Shown: piece by piece, positions 1 to 5,768 of the stretch
Numbering within the stretch: position 1 is the stretch's first letter
Layout: each line of letters begins with the position of its first letter
NCBI GenBank assembly: GCA_013824215.1
Contig: PNNM01000070.1
Location: 1-5,768, forward strand
Origin: Coriobacteriaceae bacterium
Lineage (GTDB): Bacteria > Actinomycetota > Coriobacteriia > Anaerosomatales > D1FN1-002
Length of the DNA stretch: 5,768 bases
Reading direction: 5' to 3'
Program-made: the position numbers and the translations under genes
The notes under the pieces: model-generated
What the model saw: only the letters and a program-made list of their open reading frames with translations
Databases searched by the model: none
Told to the model about the DNA's origin: nothing

Positions 1-14
1 CTAGCCCGCAGTTC

Positions 15-38
15 GCCCGCAGCTGTACCGCAGCGGGC
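15..38. repeat. Small GC-rich inverted repeat downstream of the leftward gene
   Basis: GCCCGC at 15-20 is the reverse complement of GCGGGC at 33-38, with 12 bases between. A direct repeat GCCCGCAG also occurs at 4-11 and 15-22. It lies about 30 bases beyond the stop codon of the leftward gene, where a transcription terminator could be. No T-tract follows on the minus strand, so it does not look like a standard intrinsic terminator. The short arms could arise by chance in such GC-rich DNA. Confidence 0.25.
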
Positions 39-66
39 CGCCGAGAGACCGCAGCCCGAACACGGA

Positions 67-2013
67 TCACGAGGGCGGGTCCTGCGCGGGCCCTTCCGCT
101 CGGAAGTCGCGGTTCACCTCGTACGTCGCGTTGGGGTCCGTGCGTGAGCTCGCGTGTCGTACGACGAGACCACGCTCGGCGAGCGCGGCGAGTGCCCGCT
201 GGATGGTGCGGCGGTCCTTGAGTCCCGAGATCTCGAGCACCTCGCTGACCTTCACCTTCCGCTGGCGTACCACGATGTCGAGGATCCGACACTGGGACGC
301 CGAGAGTGAGTCGAGGACGGCGGCGGGCAGCGGAGCGTCCACCGCTGTGTCCGGCGTCGAACCCGCTTTGGGTCCGAGAGCGTAGTAGGCTTCCCCACGC
401 GTGCCGTGCTGCACGAGCCAACCGCTCCGGACGAGAGCGCGGAGTTGCGTCCCGGCCTCCGCGCCGTCGACGGAGTTCACGGACTGGTAGTCGGCGCTCA
501 CGATCCGGCCCGTGCGCCTGGCGAAGACGAGGGCCTTGTGCTCCTTGAGCGCAAGCGACCCCGCTCCGATGTCGGCGAGCCAGGACGCGGGATCCGCCTC
601 ATCGGGTGCCCGGAACCTCAAGGTGACCGTGAAGGATGTCTCGCTGTTCGTGAACTCCGGCGGCGGCAGGTGCGCATCCTCCATCGACGTGAACATGTTG
701 TCGATACCGAGACCGTGCCGCTCCACATACCCGAGATCGCGGAGTATGTCGGCGATCCTCGGGTTCCTGGCGTAGGACTCGGTGAGGATGTTGTCCACGG
801 TGACGGAGCCGGGCAACCCTCCCGGGCTCTGCACCTCGAGCCGGTCCGCGAACAGCCTCACCTGGATGTTGGCTCCGACGAGGGCGTAGTCCCTGTGGCA
901 GACCGCGTTCACCATCGCCTCGCGCAGCGCGAACAGCGGCACCGCGGGAACTTCCTCCACGCGGAAGCCGTCGGCCAGCACGCCCGGCGCGAGCCGCTCC
1001 TTGTGGAGCCGCTCCATCCGGGCTATCAGCTGCGGGATGGTCCCGGTGACCTCTTCCGTGTACCGGTAGGCGACCGTCTCACCCGAAGACGCCACCTCCG
1101 TGCCGGGGAACTCGACGAATCGCACCTTCGACTGAACGACGAGGTGTTCGGGTCTCAAGGAGAAGAACAGGCCGCCCAGGACGGTCAGCCTCTCCCGGCC
1201 GGCCGGGCCGTCGATCGCCCTGAGCGCACGCAACACCTCGACCTCTCCCAGGTCCGAGAGGGATGACGACGGCCGCCGGCCGGTGGATCCCTGGACGTAC
1301 TCGCGGACGAGTCGGAGGTCCGCGTCGCCGATGGTGCTTCCCGACAGGACGCGCAGTTCGTACTCCACCGGGGCGAGCGAGTCGTCGTCGCGCTGGGGTG
1401 CGTACGCCACGTGCTCCGGCTGCGGCTCGGCTTGAGGGCCGCGAGAATCGGAGGGCGGCTCGGTGGATCGCGGCGGCTGTGTCGGCTCGATCACCGTTGC
1501 CAGCACAGCAGGCATCTCGGCGACCTCGATCCGCGACGGCCGCGGTGCTCGGTCCTCGAGGGCGTCAGGCGCCGGGGGTGGCGCTTCCGACACGTATCGC
1601 TGCATCCCGTCCCGAGCGTCCCGCTGCATCCGGTCGAGCAGCTTCTCGAGGTGCTCCGATCGCTCCGACGCAAGGTCGGCCATCAGGAGTGCGCCCAAGG
1701 CCTCTCGGGCCTCCCGTGCTTCCGTTGCGCGTTTGTCGCCCAGCGCCGCGAGGGACGCGAATCTGCGGGCGGCGCCATCGACCTCCGGCTGGAGCAGCAC
1801 CCACTTGACGCGTTCCGGGTCTGTGAAGACGCTGCCCAACGCTTCGGCGGACCGCAAGGCGAGCCCCTCGATACCGCCACGCGCTGCCCGTCGAGGCGGG
1901 TTCGGGGTACCCGGTGTCGGAGCACCGGGCGCGGGGTTCCCAGTCCCCGGGCCGGCGGCGGTGGGAGTGTTGTTTGCAGCTATGCGTGCCCACACGGCGT
2001 CGAGGAACTTCAA
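67..2013 (-). CDS. GHKL-type ATP-binding protein of the RecG-related C-terminal domain (COG2865) family with two winged-helix segments
   Basis: Predicted cytoplasmic ATP-binding, DNA-binding regulator-like protein of 648 residues. Residues 12-47 are Pro/Gly/Thr-rich. Residues 48-143 look helical and charged, possibly a coiled coil around 90-135. Residues 144-212 are a Pro-rich linker. From about 230 the sequence follows the middle of the family (LREYVQ-like helix, then a TVLGGLFFS strand, about 277-285). The HATPase_c_4 core has the N-box E365-xxx-N369 and H373-R-D-Y376, the glycine loop S396-P-G-G-L-P-G402, R416-N-P418, and E431-R-H-G-L-G436 for the ATP lid. Winged-helix-like segments follow at about 485-546 and 566-633; the second has a clear recognition helix around 599-613. 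The TTG start at 2013 is preferred because AGGGTGGGG lies just upstream; the next in-frame start, GTG at 1995, has no such site. Family members usually begin with an AlbA_2/Schlafen-like domain, which I do not see here. The substrate and regulon are unknown. No neighbour shares its strand. Confidence 0.85.
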   Translation of the reverse strand: MKFLDAVWARIAANNTPTAAGPGTGNPAPGAPTPGTPNPPRRAARGGIEGLALRSAEALGSVFTDPERVKWVLLQPEVDGAARRFASLAALGDKRATEAREAREALGALLMADLASERSEHLEKLLDRMQRDARDGMQRYVSEAPPPAPDALEDRAPRPSRIEVAEMPAVLATVIEPTQPPRSTEPPSDSRGPQAEPQPEHVAYAPQRDDDSLAPVEYELRVLSGSTIGDADLRLVREYVQGSTGRRPSSSLSDLGEVEVLRALRAIDGPAGRERLTVLGGLFFSLRPEHLVVQSKVRFVEFPGTEVASSGETVAYRYTEEVTGTIPQLIARMERLHKERLAPGVLADGFRVEEVPAVPLFALREAMVNAVCHRDYALVGANIQVRLFADRLEVQSPGGLPGSVTVDNILTESYARNPRIADILRDLGYVERHGLGIDNMFTSMEDAHLPPPEFTNSETSFTVTLRFRAPDEADPASWLADIGAGSLALKEHKALVFARRTGRIVSADYQSVNSVDGAEAGTQLRALVRSGWLVQHGTRGEAYYALGPKAGSTPDTAVDAPLPAAVLDSLSASQCRILDIVVRQRKVKVSEVLEISGLKDRRTIQRALAALAERGLVVRHASSRTDPNATYEVNRDFRAEGPAQDPPS

Positions 2014-2033
2014 GGCCCCACCCTGCCGGTCGT

Positions 2034-2049
2034 CCGCCGCCCGCGGCGG
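2034..2049. repeat. Perfect GC hairpin in the 5' leader of the leftward gene
   Basis: CCGCCG at 2034-2039 pairs with CGGCGG at 2044-2049 around a four-base loop. It lies about 20 bases upstream of the TTG start of the leftward gene, so it would sit in the mRNA leader immediately before the ribosome binding site. It could affect translation initiation, but in DNA this GC-rich such a palindrome may be incidental. Confidence 0.35.
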
Positions 2050-2062
2050 CTCGGTGCCAGCT

Positions 2063-2109
2063 CACCCGGAGAGCGCAGTGGGGAGCTTAGCCGAGGGTAG
2101 CACCCGGAG
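2063..2109. promoter_or_regulatory. Pair of 9-bp direct repeats between the divergent genes (candidate operator)
   Basis: CACCCGGAG occurs at 2063-2071 and again at 2101-2109, a start-to-start distance of 38 bases. Both copies lie in the 185-base region between the two divergent genes. They bracket a weak minus-strand promoter-like pair: TTGGCC, read from 2114 to 2109, and TAAGCT, read from 2089 to 2084, with a 19-base gap. The arrangement would suit binding by a regulator, for example the winged-helix protein encoded to the left. This is inference from position; the repeat is short and no regulator is known to bind it. Confidence 0.3.
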
Positions 2110-2114
2110 GCCAA
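2084..2114 (-). promoter_or_regulatory. Weak candidate promoter for the leftward ATPase gene
   Basis: On the minus strand a TTGGCC -35-like hexamer (2114-2109) is followed after 19 bases by TAAGCT (2089-2084) as a -10-like hexamer. Matches to the sigma-70 consensus are partial and the spacing is longer than the ideal 17. Transcription would start near 2077, giving a leader of about 60 bases that includes the GC hairpin at 2034-2049. It is the best pair I could see in this leader, but support is thin. Confidence 0.2.
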
Positions 2115-2155
2115 GATGCCATCGGCGCCGCCCTCGGGGCCGGGACGCGCCACGG

Positions 2156-2164
2156 TGCTACGAT
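2156..2164 (+). promoter_or_regulatory. Candidate extended -10 element for the lipoprotein gene
   Basis: TGCTACGAT at 2156-2164 fits the extended -10 pattern TGnTAnnAT. There is no good -35 hexamer at the usual distance; extended -10 promoters can work without one. Transcription would start near 2171, leaving a leader of about 28 bases before the start codon. Confidence 0.3.
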
Positions 2165-2189
2165 TCCCGGCAGGGGAGTTGTCAGCATC

Positions 2190-2197
2190 GGGGGGTG
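2190..2197 (+). promoter_or_regulatory. Ribosome binding site of the lipoprotein gene (GGGGGGTG)
   Basis: The G-rich stretch GGGGGGTG resembles the GGAGGTG anti-Shine-Dalgarno complement. Two GTG codons follow directly in frame, at 2199 and 2202. The spacing is short for 2199 and better for 2202, so the true N-terminus may be fMet-Lys-Arg-Thr, one residue shorter than the longest reading. The signal peptide is unaffected. Confidence 0.5.
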
Positions 2198-2198
2198 T

Positions 2199-2525
2199 GT
2201 GGTGAAACGGACGCCTGTGTGTGTCGTGGTCGCCGCTCTGGTCGCGATCGGCCTCGGGGGATGCACACCGGCGTCGTGCGGCCGCGACGGCGGCGACGGC
2301 GGGACGGTCACCGAGAAGCCGGGCGGCGAGGTCGCGCTGCGTCTCGAGACCGGCGACCCTGTCGCGTTCACGTTCGCGGGCGAGCAGCACACCGCCGAGC
2401 TCGTCTCGGTCACCGGCGAGTCCGTGAGTGTCGTCGTCTCATCGAGCCCCACTCCGTACACGCTGACCCAGGGACAGCCGCTCGCGGCGGACCTGACGGG
2501 GACACCCTGCCAGACGCCATGCTGA
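2199..2525 (+). CDS. N-terminal part of a secreted lipoprotein (signal peptide, lipobox and first beta repeats); probably the 5' portion of a frame-split gene
   Basis: 108-codon reading frame. Residues 1-21 form a lipoprotein signal peptide: K3-R4, a hydrophobic core at about 7-19, and the lipobox L19-G20-G21-C22. After signal peptidase II cleavage Cys22 would be lipidated and the protein held on the outer face of the membrane. A Gly/Asp/Thr-rich linker at 23-43 is followed by a beta-rich repeat (about 44-83) and the start of a second (from about 86). The reading ends in seven cysteine- and proline-containing residues (T-P-C-Q-T-P-C) out of keeping with the preceding pattern, then TGA at 2523-2525. 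Switching to the -1 frame at the GGGG run 2498-2501 continues the second repeat smoothly into the frame used by the next feature. I therefore think this is not a complete small gene but the export signal and N-terminus of the large protein that follows. The alternative is a small stand-alone lipoprotein translationally coupled to the next gene. Confidence 0.7.
   Translation: MVKRTPVCVVVAALVAIGLGGCTPASCGRDGGDGGTVTEKPGGEVALRLETGDPVAFTFAGEQHTAELVSVTGESVSVVVSSSPTPYTLTQGQPLAADLTGTPCQTPC
2496..2503 (+). other. Probable frameshift point joining the lipoprotein N-terminus to the large downstream frame
   Basis: The frame starting at 2199 reads acg-ggg across 2496-2501. Moving back one base at 2501, or adding one missing base near 2496-2498, continues as gac-acc-ctg-cca-gac-gcc-atg. 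The joined protein reads D-L-x-G-D-T-L-P-D-A-M-L-T-V, a Ca-binding-loop-like motif common in secreted beta proteins. Upstream of this point the downstream frame encodes arginine-, proline- and glycine-rich sequence without pattern; after it the upstream frame stops within 24 bases. Confidence 0.65.
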
Positions 2526-5500
2526 CCGTCTCAGAGGTGGCCGAGAGGAAGGCGACCCTCGCAGTGACACCGATCGCCGCGCCGGTGTACGACGAGACCG
2601 GGTACACGACGCAGGGCGGGCGGGCGCCGTACAACGTCGTCGACTACTACGAGGTCGACTGCTCGCTAGAGGTGCTCGACGACGGCACGTACCTTCTCTT
2701 CTACACAGGGAAGGACTCCAAACACGTCCAGTGGGAGCACTACCGGGCGAACGGAGAGCAGATCACCTCGCCGCAACTCGGCGCGGGGCGCTTGAACGCG
2801 GTGCCGGGTCTGCCGCGCGGCGAGATCATCGACACCGCGCGGATCGGCGATGCGGGCTACGTGATCTCGGAGGCGCCGGATGGTCTCTACATCGGCGGCT
2901 TCGATCCGGCCACGGGCAGAGGTGGCTTCGGCGGGTTCCTCACGCCGTGGGAGAGGAACGGCGCTCTGGGCACCGACGGCAAGCGCCTGTGGCTGGGGAC
3001 GGCCGAGGCGGCGAAGATGTACCGGCAGTCGGGCGGTGTCCGGCCGGCCGCGGCCGTGATGGAGCTCGTCTCCGCCGCGCCGGCGATGCGCAACCGTGCC
3101 CGAGCGGTGAGCGACCCGCCCGACCGGGTCAACGACGCGGTGACGGACATCGCGCACGACGCGACGAGCGATCTGCTCGCGGTCGTGTACGAGCGCTACT
3201 ACACGACGACGAACGCGTACGAGCTGCGGCTCGTGGTCGTCGATCCCAAGACGCTCGCCCCCGTGCGCGAGGCTCTCATCGCCGACACCAAGGAGCGCTC
3301 CGGCGGCGGCAACTCGGGAGCGGCCGTTCTGTCGCAGGACGGCAGGGCGCTCGTCTTCTGGGAGTCCGGCGGACTGGTGAACCAGCACATCACGACCGTC
3401 GACCTGAAGTCCGGACAGGCGGCGCGGACCTACGATGGGACGAACGAGTCGGGCATCGCAGGGCTGACGATGAACAACTGGGATGTGGAACTCGTCCGCC
3501 TGAAGGACGGGCCCGCGCTGCTCTATCTCGACCGCTTCGCCTCCGACAAGGAGAACGCCTCCGACGACGAGCGCCATCGGTTCAGGCTCCAGCCGATCAC
3601 CGAGAAGGGGCCTGTGGGCCCGTCGACGAAGCTCGACGGCGGCCAGCCGATACTCCCTGACGTGACGTTCGACCTCGGCTCGCTGAAAGGCAATCCCCGC
3701 AAGGCGATCTGCGGGTCGCCGTGTCTGCTGAGCGGCGTGGTGACGAACCGGGGCAGCAGGATCGCCCGCAAGGTGCGCATCGACGTGTCGGTGGACGGCG
3801 CCGCAGCGGGGTCGCTCGACGTCGGGAGCATCCAGCCGGGCGACTCGGTGTCCTTCGCCAAGGTCTGGAACGTTCCGGCCGACATGACCGCCGACTCCGT
3901 GCGGGTGACGTATGCGCTGTCGATGAAGGACAAGCAGTACACCACCGGCAACGACTCCACCGAGACCACGCTCGCGGTCCTGCAGAAGGGCACCGTTCAG
4001 GGGCGCGTCACGAACGGCTCGGGCGTGAACGATACGTGGTACTGGGCACCCGGGCTCGAGGGCGTGAAGGTGAGCTATGCGGGCAGGACGGTGCTCACCG
4101 ACCGGGCCGGAGCCTTCGCCATCGAGGAGGTCGACTTCGGGTCGGGTACCCTGACTGCCGAGAAGGACGGCTACAACCCGGTCAGCCTGACCGTGGCGAC
4201 CACCAGGACGAGGCCGCTCGCGGGCGCCGGTATCCGGATGGACGACCACGGGGTGCTGCGCTTCCGCACGGTGGACGAGGCGGGCGCGCCGGTGCCCGAT
4301 GTGGATGTCTTCCTGCTCGGCTACGACCGTCAGGACTCGAGCGGTACCACCGCCACGGTCGCCTACAGCATCCCGAAGGGCACGTACCGCTTCGCGTTCA
4401 GGAAGCGCGGCTACCACGCGGTCCCGCCGGCCGAGTACACCGTCGAGCTCGGCACTGTGCGCGACGAGACGGTGACGCTGAAGGAGGCCGTCTCGGCCAC
4501 GCTGTCGGGACGCGTGGTGGACAAGCAGGGCAACGGCGTGGCGGGCGCGACGGTCGTGATCAAGGATCGCAAGGGGGACGAGGTCGCCAAACCCGCAGTG
4601 GACGCCGAGGGCGACTTCGGGCCGCTCGAGCTGCCGACCAAGGAGTCGGGCTCGTACGTGATCGTGGCCACCGGCAACGGTGTGACCGTCGAGGAGCCGA
4701 TCGGCCTCGCGGGCGGCGACGTGACCTCGGTCATGGTGGAGCTCATCCCGGGCAGGGGCAGGCTGCGCGGGCGCGCGTCCACCGAGGGCTACACCTCGTG
4801 GATGCTCAAGGCGTCGTGGCCGGGACTGGGGGCGGTGTCCGGGCAGGACATCTTCGTGTGGTACGGCAACCACGCGATGCGCGTCGGCACGCAGTACTGG
4901 GACAAGAGCCGCGAGCTCTCGGAGATAGACGTCACGGTGTGGGGCGGGACGTACGAGACGCACGTGACCAAGGGCGAGATCGAGTTCGACGTCTCGGGCG
5001 ACGACCTTCTGGGTGACGCCGGCAAGGGGCTGCCCGAGGAGATGGCCGAGGTCTCGGACGCCGAGAGTCTGCCGTGGTGGAAGACGGCGGGCAAGGCCGC
5101 TTACGGCTTCTACAAGGACAACAAGGACTACCTCGACCTCGGCAAACAGATCTACGAGGGCTACAAGGACGTCAAGGAGGCCTGGACCGAGGAGGAGTAC
5201 ATCGTCGTCGGCCAGGGTCCCGAGCTGTTGACCTGGAAAGAAGCGATGGAGGACTTCGTCGCGCAGCCCGAGTGGGACTCGGACCACCCGCTCGACAGCA
5301 TCATGAGCTACAAGGACGCGATCCCCACGAGCTTCGCGATCCCCATAGTCATCGGCGGTTCGAGCGTGCAGGACACGACCGTGCGCGTGGACGGGGTCGA
5401 CATCGTGGACAAGACCACCGGCGAGGTCTACCTGAACGACCGGAACGTGTGGTACTCGCACCAGGGGCCCGAAGGAGACAACTCGAACTACCGGCGCTTC

Positions 5501-5734
5501 GAGATCGCGAGGCCGGACGTGCCCGTGGGGAACACACGCGTGTTCGTGTGGGTGACCGTCCAGAAGTACTGGAACGGCGGCGTGGGCGGGACCGGCTTCG
5601 ACCAGCGCGAGAAGCAGGTCATCATCTTCGACCCGGGCAAGGGTGGCATGAAGGCATTCATCGCTCCGGGCGACCTGTACAAGGACCCGTCGATGTGGGA
5701 CGAGGAGACGATCGAGCGGTACACGGACGACTGA
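2519..5734 (+). CDS. Large secreted multidomain protein: propeller-like region, CARDB domain, three carboxypeptidase-regulatory-like domains and an unrecognised C-terminal region; probably the 3' portion of a frame-split lipoprotein gene
   Basis: 1071 residues from ATG 2519; numbering here is from that ATG (add 107 for the joined lipoprotein). Residues 1-20 complete a beta repeat begun in the upstream frame. Residues about 40-375 contain repeated strand patterns (for example D-D-G-T-Y-L-L-F near 54 and blocks such as D-G-R-A-L-V-F-W), suggesting a beta-propeller-like fold. Residues 381-488 resemble a CARDB adhesion-type domain (VVTNRG motif, then IDVSVDG), with C398-GSP-C402 able to form a disulfide. 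Three carboxypeptidase-regulatory/CNA-B-like beta sandwiches follow at about 491-561, 575-657 and 658-746, with G-x-V-x-G-R-V openings and G-x-F or K-x-G-Y signatures. Residues 853-894 are rich in Lys, Tyr, Trp and Glu and look helical; 937-1050 look beta-rich; neither is recognised. There is no LPXTG motif, membrane segment or other C-terminal anchor. ATG 2519 overlaps the upstream stop (ATGCTGA), lacks a ribosome binding site, and would give a cytoplasmic product, which does not fit these extracellular domains. A surface binding or structural role is inferred; no catalytic motif was seen. Confidence 0.8.
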   Translation: MLTVSEVAERKATLAVTPIAAPVYDETGYTTQGGRAPYNVVDYYEVDCSLEVLDDGTYLLFYTGKDSKHVQWEHYRANGEQITSPQLGAGRLNAVPGLPRGEIIDTARIGDAGYVISEAPDGLYIGGFDPATGRGGFGGFLTPWERNGALGTDGKRLWLGTAEAAKMYRQSGGVRPAAAVMELVSAAPAMRNRARAVSDPPDRVNDAVTDIAHDATSDLLAVVYERYYTTTNAYELRLVVVDPKTLAPVREALIADTKERSGGGNSGAAVLSQDGRALVFWESGGLVNQHITTVDLKSGQAARTYDGTNESGIAGLTMNNWDVELVRLKDGPALLYLDRFASDKENASDDERHRFRLQPITEKGPVGPSTKLDGGQPILPDVTFDLGSLKGNPRKAICGSPCLLSGVVTNRGSRIARKVRIDVSVDGAAAGSLDVGSIQPGDSVSFAKVWNVPADMTADSVRVTYALSMKDKQYTTGNDSTETTLAVLQKGTVQGRVTNGSGVNDTWYWAPGLEGVKVSYAGRTVLTDRAGAFAIEEVDFGSGTLTAEKDGYNPVSLTVATTRTRPLAGAGIRMDDHGVLRFRTVDEAGAPVPDVDVFLLGYDRQDSSGTTATVAYSIPKGTYRFAFRKRGYHAVPPAEYTVELGTVRDETVTLKEAVSATLSGRVVDKQGNGVAGATVVIKDRKGDEVAKPAVDAEGDFGPLELPTKESGSYVIVATGNGVTVEEPIGLAGGDVTSVMVELIPGRGRLRGRASTEGYTSWMLKASWPGLGAVSGQDIFVWYGNHAMRVGTQYWDKSRELSEIDVTVWGGTYETHVTKGEIEFDVSGDDLLGDAGKGLPEEMAEVSDAESLPWWKTAGKAAYGFYKDNKDYLDLGKQIYEGYKDVKEAWTEEEYIVVGQGPELLTWKEAMEDFVAQPEWDSDHPLDSIMSYKDAIPTSFAIPIVIGGSSVQDTTVRVDGVDIVDKTTGEVYLNDRNVWYSHQGPEGDNSNYRRFEIARPDVPVGNTRVFVWVTVQKYWNGGVGGTGFDQREKQVIIFDPGKGGMKAFIAPGDLYKDPSMWDEETIERYTDD

Positions 5735-5768
5735 GGCGCCGCGGGCGTCGTCGTTTGACCCTCGCCGA

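Noticed and set aside
1..66. Intrinsic terminator for the leftward gene
   Set aside because: A short inverted repeat is present, but no T-tract follows on the minus strand and the arms are only six bases long.
406..1266. A 286-codon plus-strand open frame inside the ATPase gene
   Set aside because: It is the complement of a gene with intact ATPase motifs, and its own translation is His/Arg/Glu-rich without any family pattern.
1463..2498. Upstream extension of the large plus-strand frame back to 1463
   Set aside because: The extension runs antisense to the ATPase gene and then out of frame with the lipoprotein signal peptide. Its translation is Arg/Ser/Ala/Gly-rich low-complexity sequence, so it is a chance open frame.
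2519..2525. ATGCTGA overlap as simple translational coupling of two separate genes
   Set aside because: The second product would lack a signal peptide despite extracellular-type domains, there is no ribosome binding site, and the protein pattern runs smoothly across the frames. Kept only as an alternative.
2666..5461. A 931-codon open frame on the minus strand opposite the large surface-protein gene
   Set aside because: Its translation is Arg-, His-, Val- and Gly-rich with no domain pattern, while the plus strand encodes recognisable domains with normal secreted-protein composition. Long antisense frames are expected in GC-rich coding DNA.
5735..5768. Terminator or new gene start after the surface-protein gene
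   Set aside because: Only 34 bases remain. They show GC-rich sequence with no convincing hairpin plus T-run and no start with a ribosome binding site.
1..5768. CRISPR array, tRNA, IS element or defence cassette
   Set aside because: No regularly spaced repeats, tRNA-like cloverleaf, transposase or integrase motif, or nuclease motif was seen. The ATPase family is sometimes found near defence genes, but nothing else in this window supports such a role.

Overview
The window holds two divergent transcription units in GC-rich bacterial DNA: a leftward gene for a cytoplasmic GHKL-ATPase/winged-helix protein, and a rightward gene for a large secreted lipoprotein. The high GC content, with G or C at most third codon positions, produces long meaningless open frames on the opposite strands. 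The use of TTG/GTG starts and a lipobox signal peptide on a very large modular surface protein would fit a high-GC Actinomycetota-type or similar environmental bacterium. This taxonomic guess is weak because no marker gene is present.

Layout. 1-66: short 3' flank with a small GC inverted repeat. 67-2013 (-): a 648-residue protein with the ATPase core of the 'RecG-related C-terminal domain' (COG2865/HATPase_c_4) family. Two winged-helix segments follow the core. The AlbA_2/Schlafen-type N-terminus usual in the family is not visible; a Pro-rich plus helical N-terminus stands in its place. 2014-2198: divergent intergenic region with a GC hairpin, a 9-bp direct repeat and weak promoter-like sites for both directions. 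2199-2525 (+): signal peptide, lipobox and the first beta repeats of a lipoprotein. 2519-5734 (+): a 1071-codon reading frame encoding a probable beta-propeller-like region, a CARDB domain, three carboxypeptidase-regulatory-like (CarbR/CNA-B-like) beta sandwiches and an unrecognised C-terminal region. 5735-5768: short 3' flank with no clear terminator.

The main result is that the two rightward reading frames look like one gene split by a single-base (-1) frame change at a GGGG run (2498-2501). Joining the frames there restores a continuous D-L-x-G-D-x-x-x-D loop and a second beta repeat parallel to the first. It also gives the otherwise signal-less 1071-residue protein its lipoprotein signal peptide; the joined product would be about 1178 residues. 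A sequencing or assembly deletion, a real inactivating mutation and programmed -1 frameshifting are all possible. An independent second gene is less likely, because the ATG at 2519 has no ribosome binding site and no export signal.

Nothing in the sequence links the two units functionally beyond their shared intergenic region. The winged-helix ATPase could regulate its own promoter and possibly the lipoprotein promoter, which is an inference from position and the direct repeat only. No RNA gene, CRISPR array, IS element or integrase was seen.
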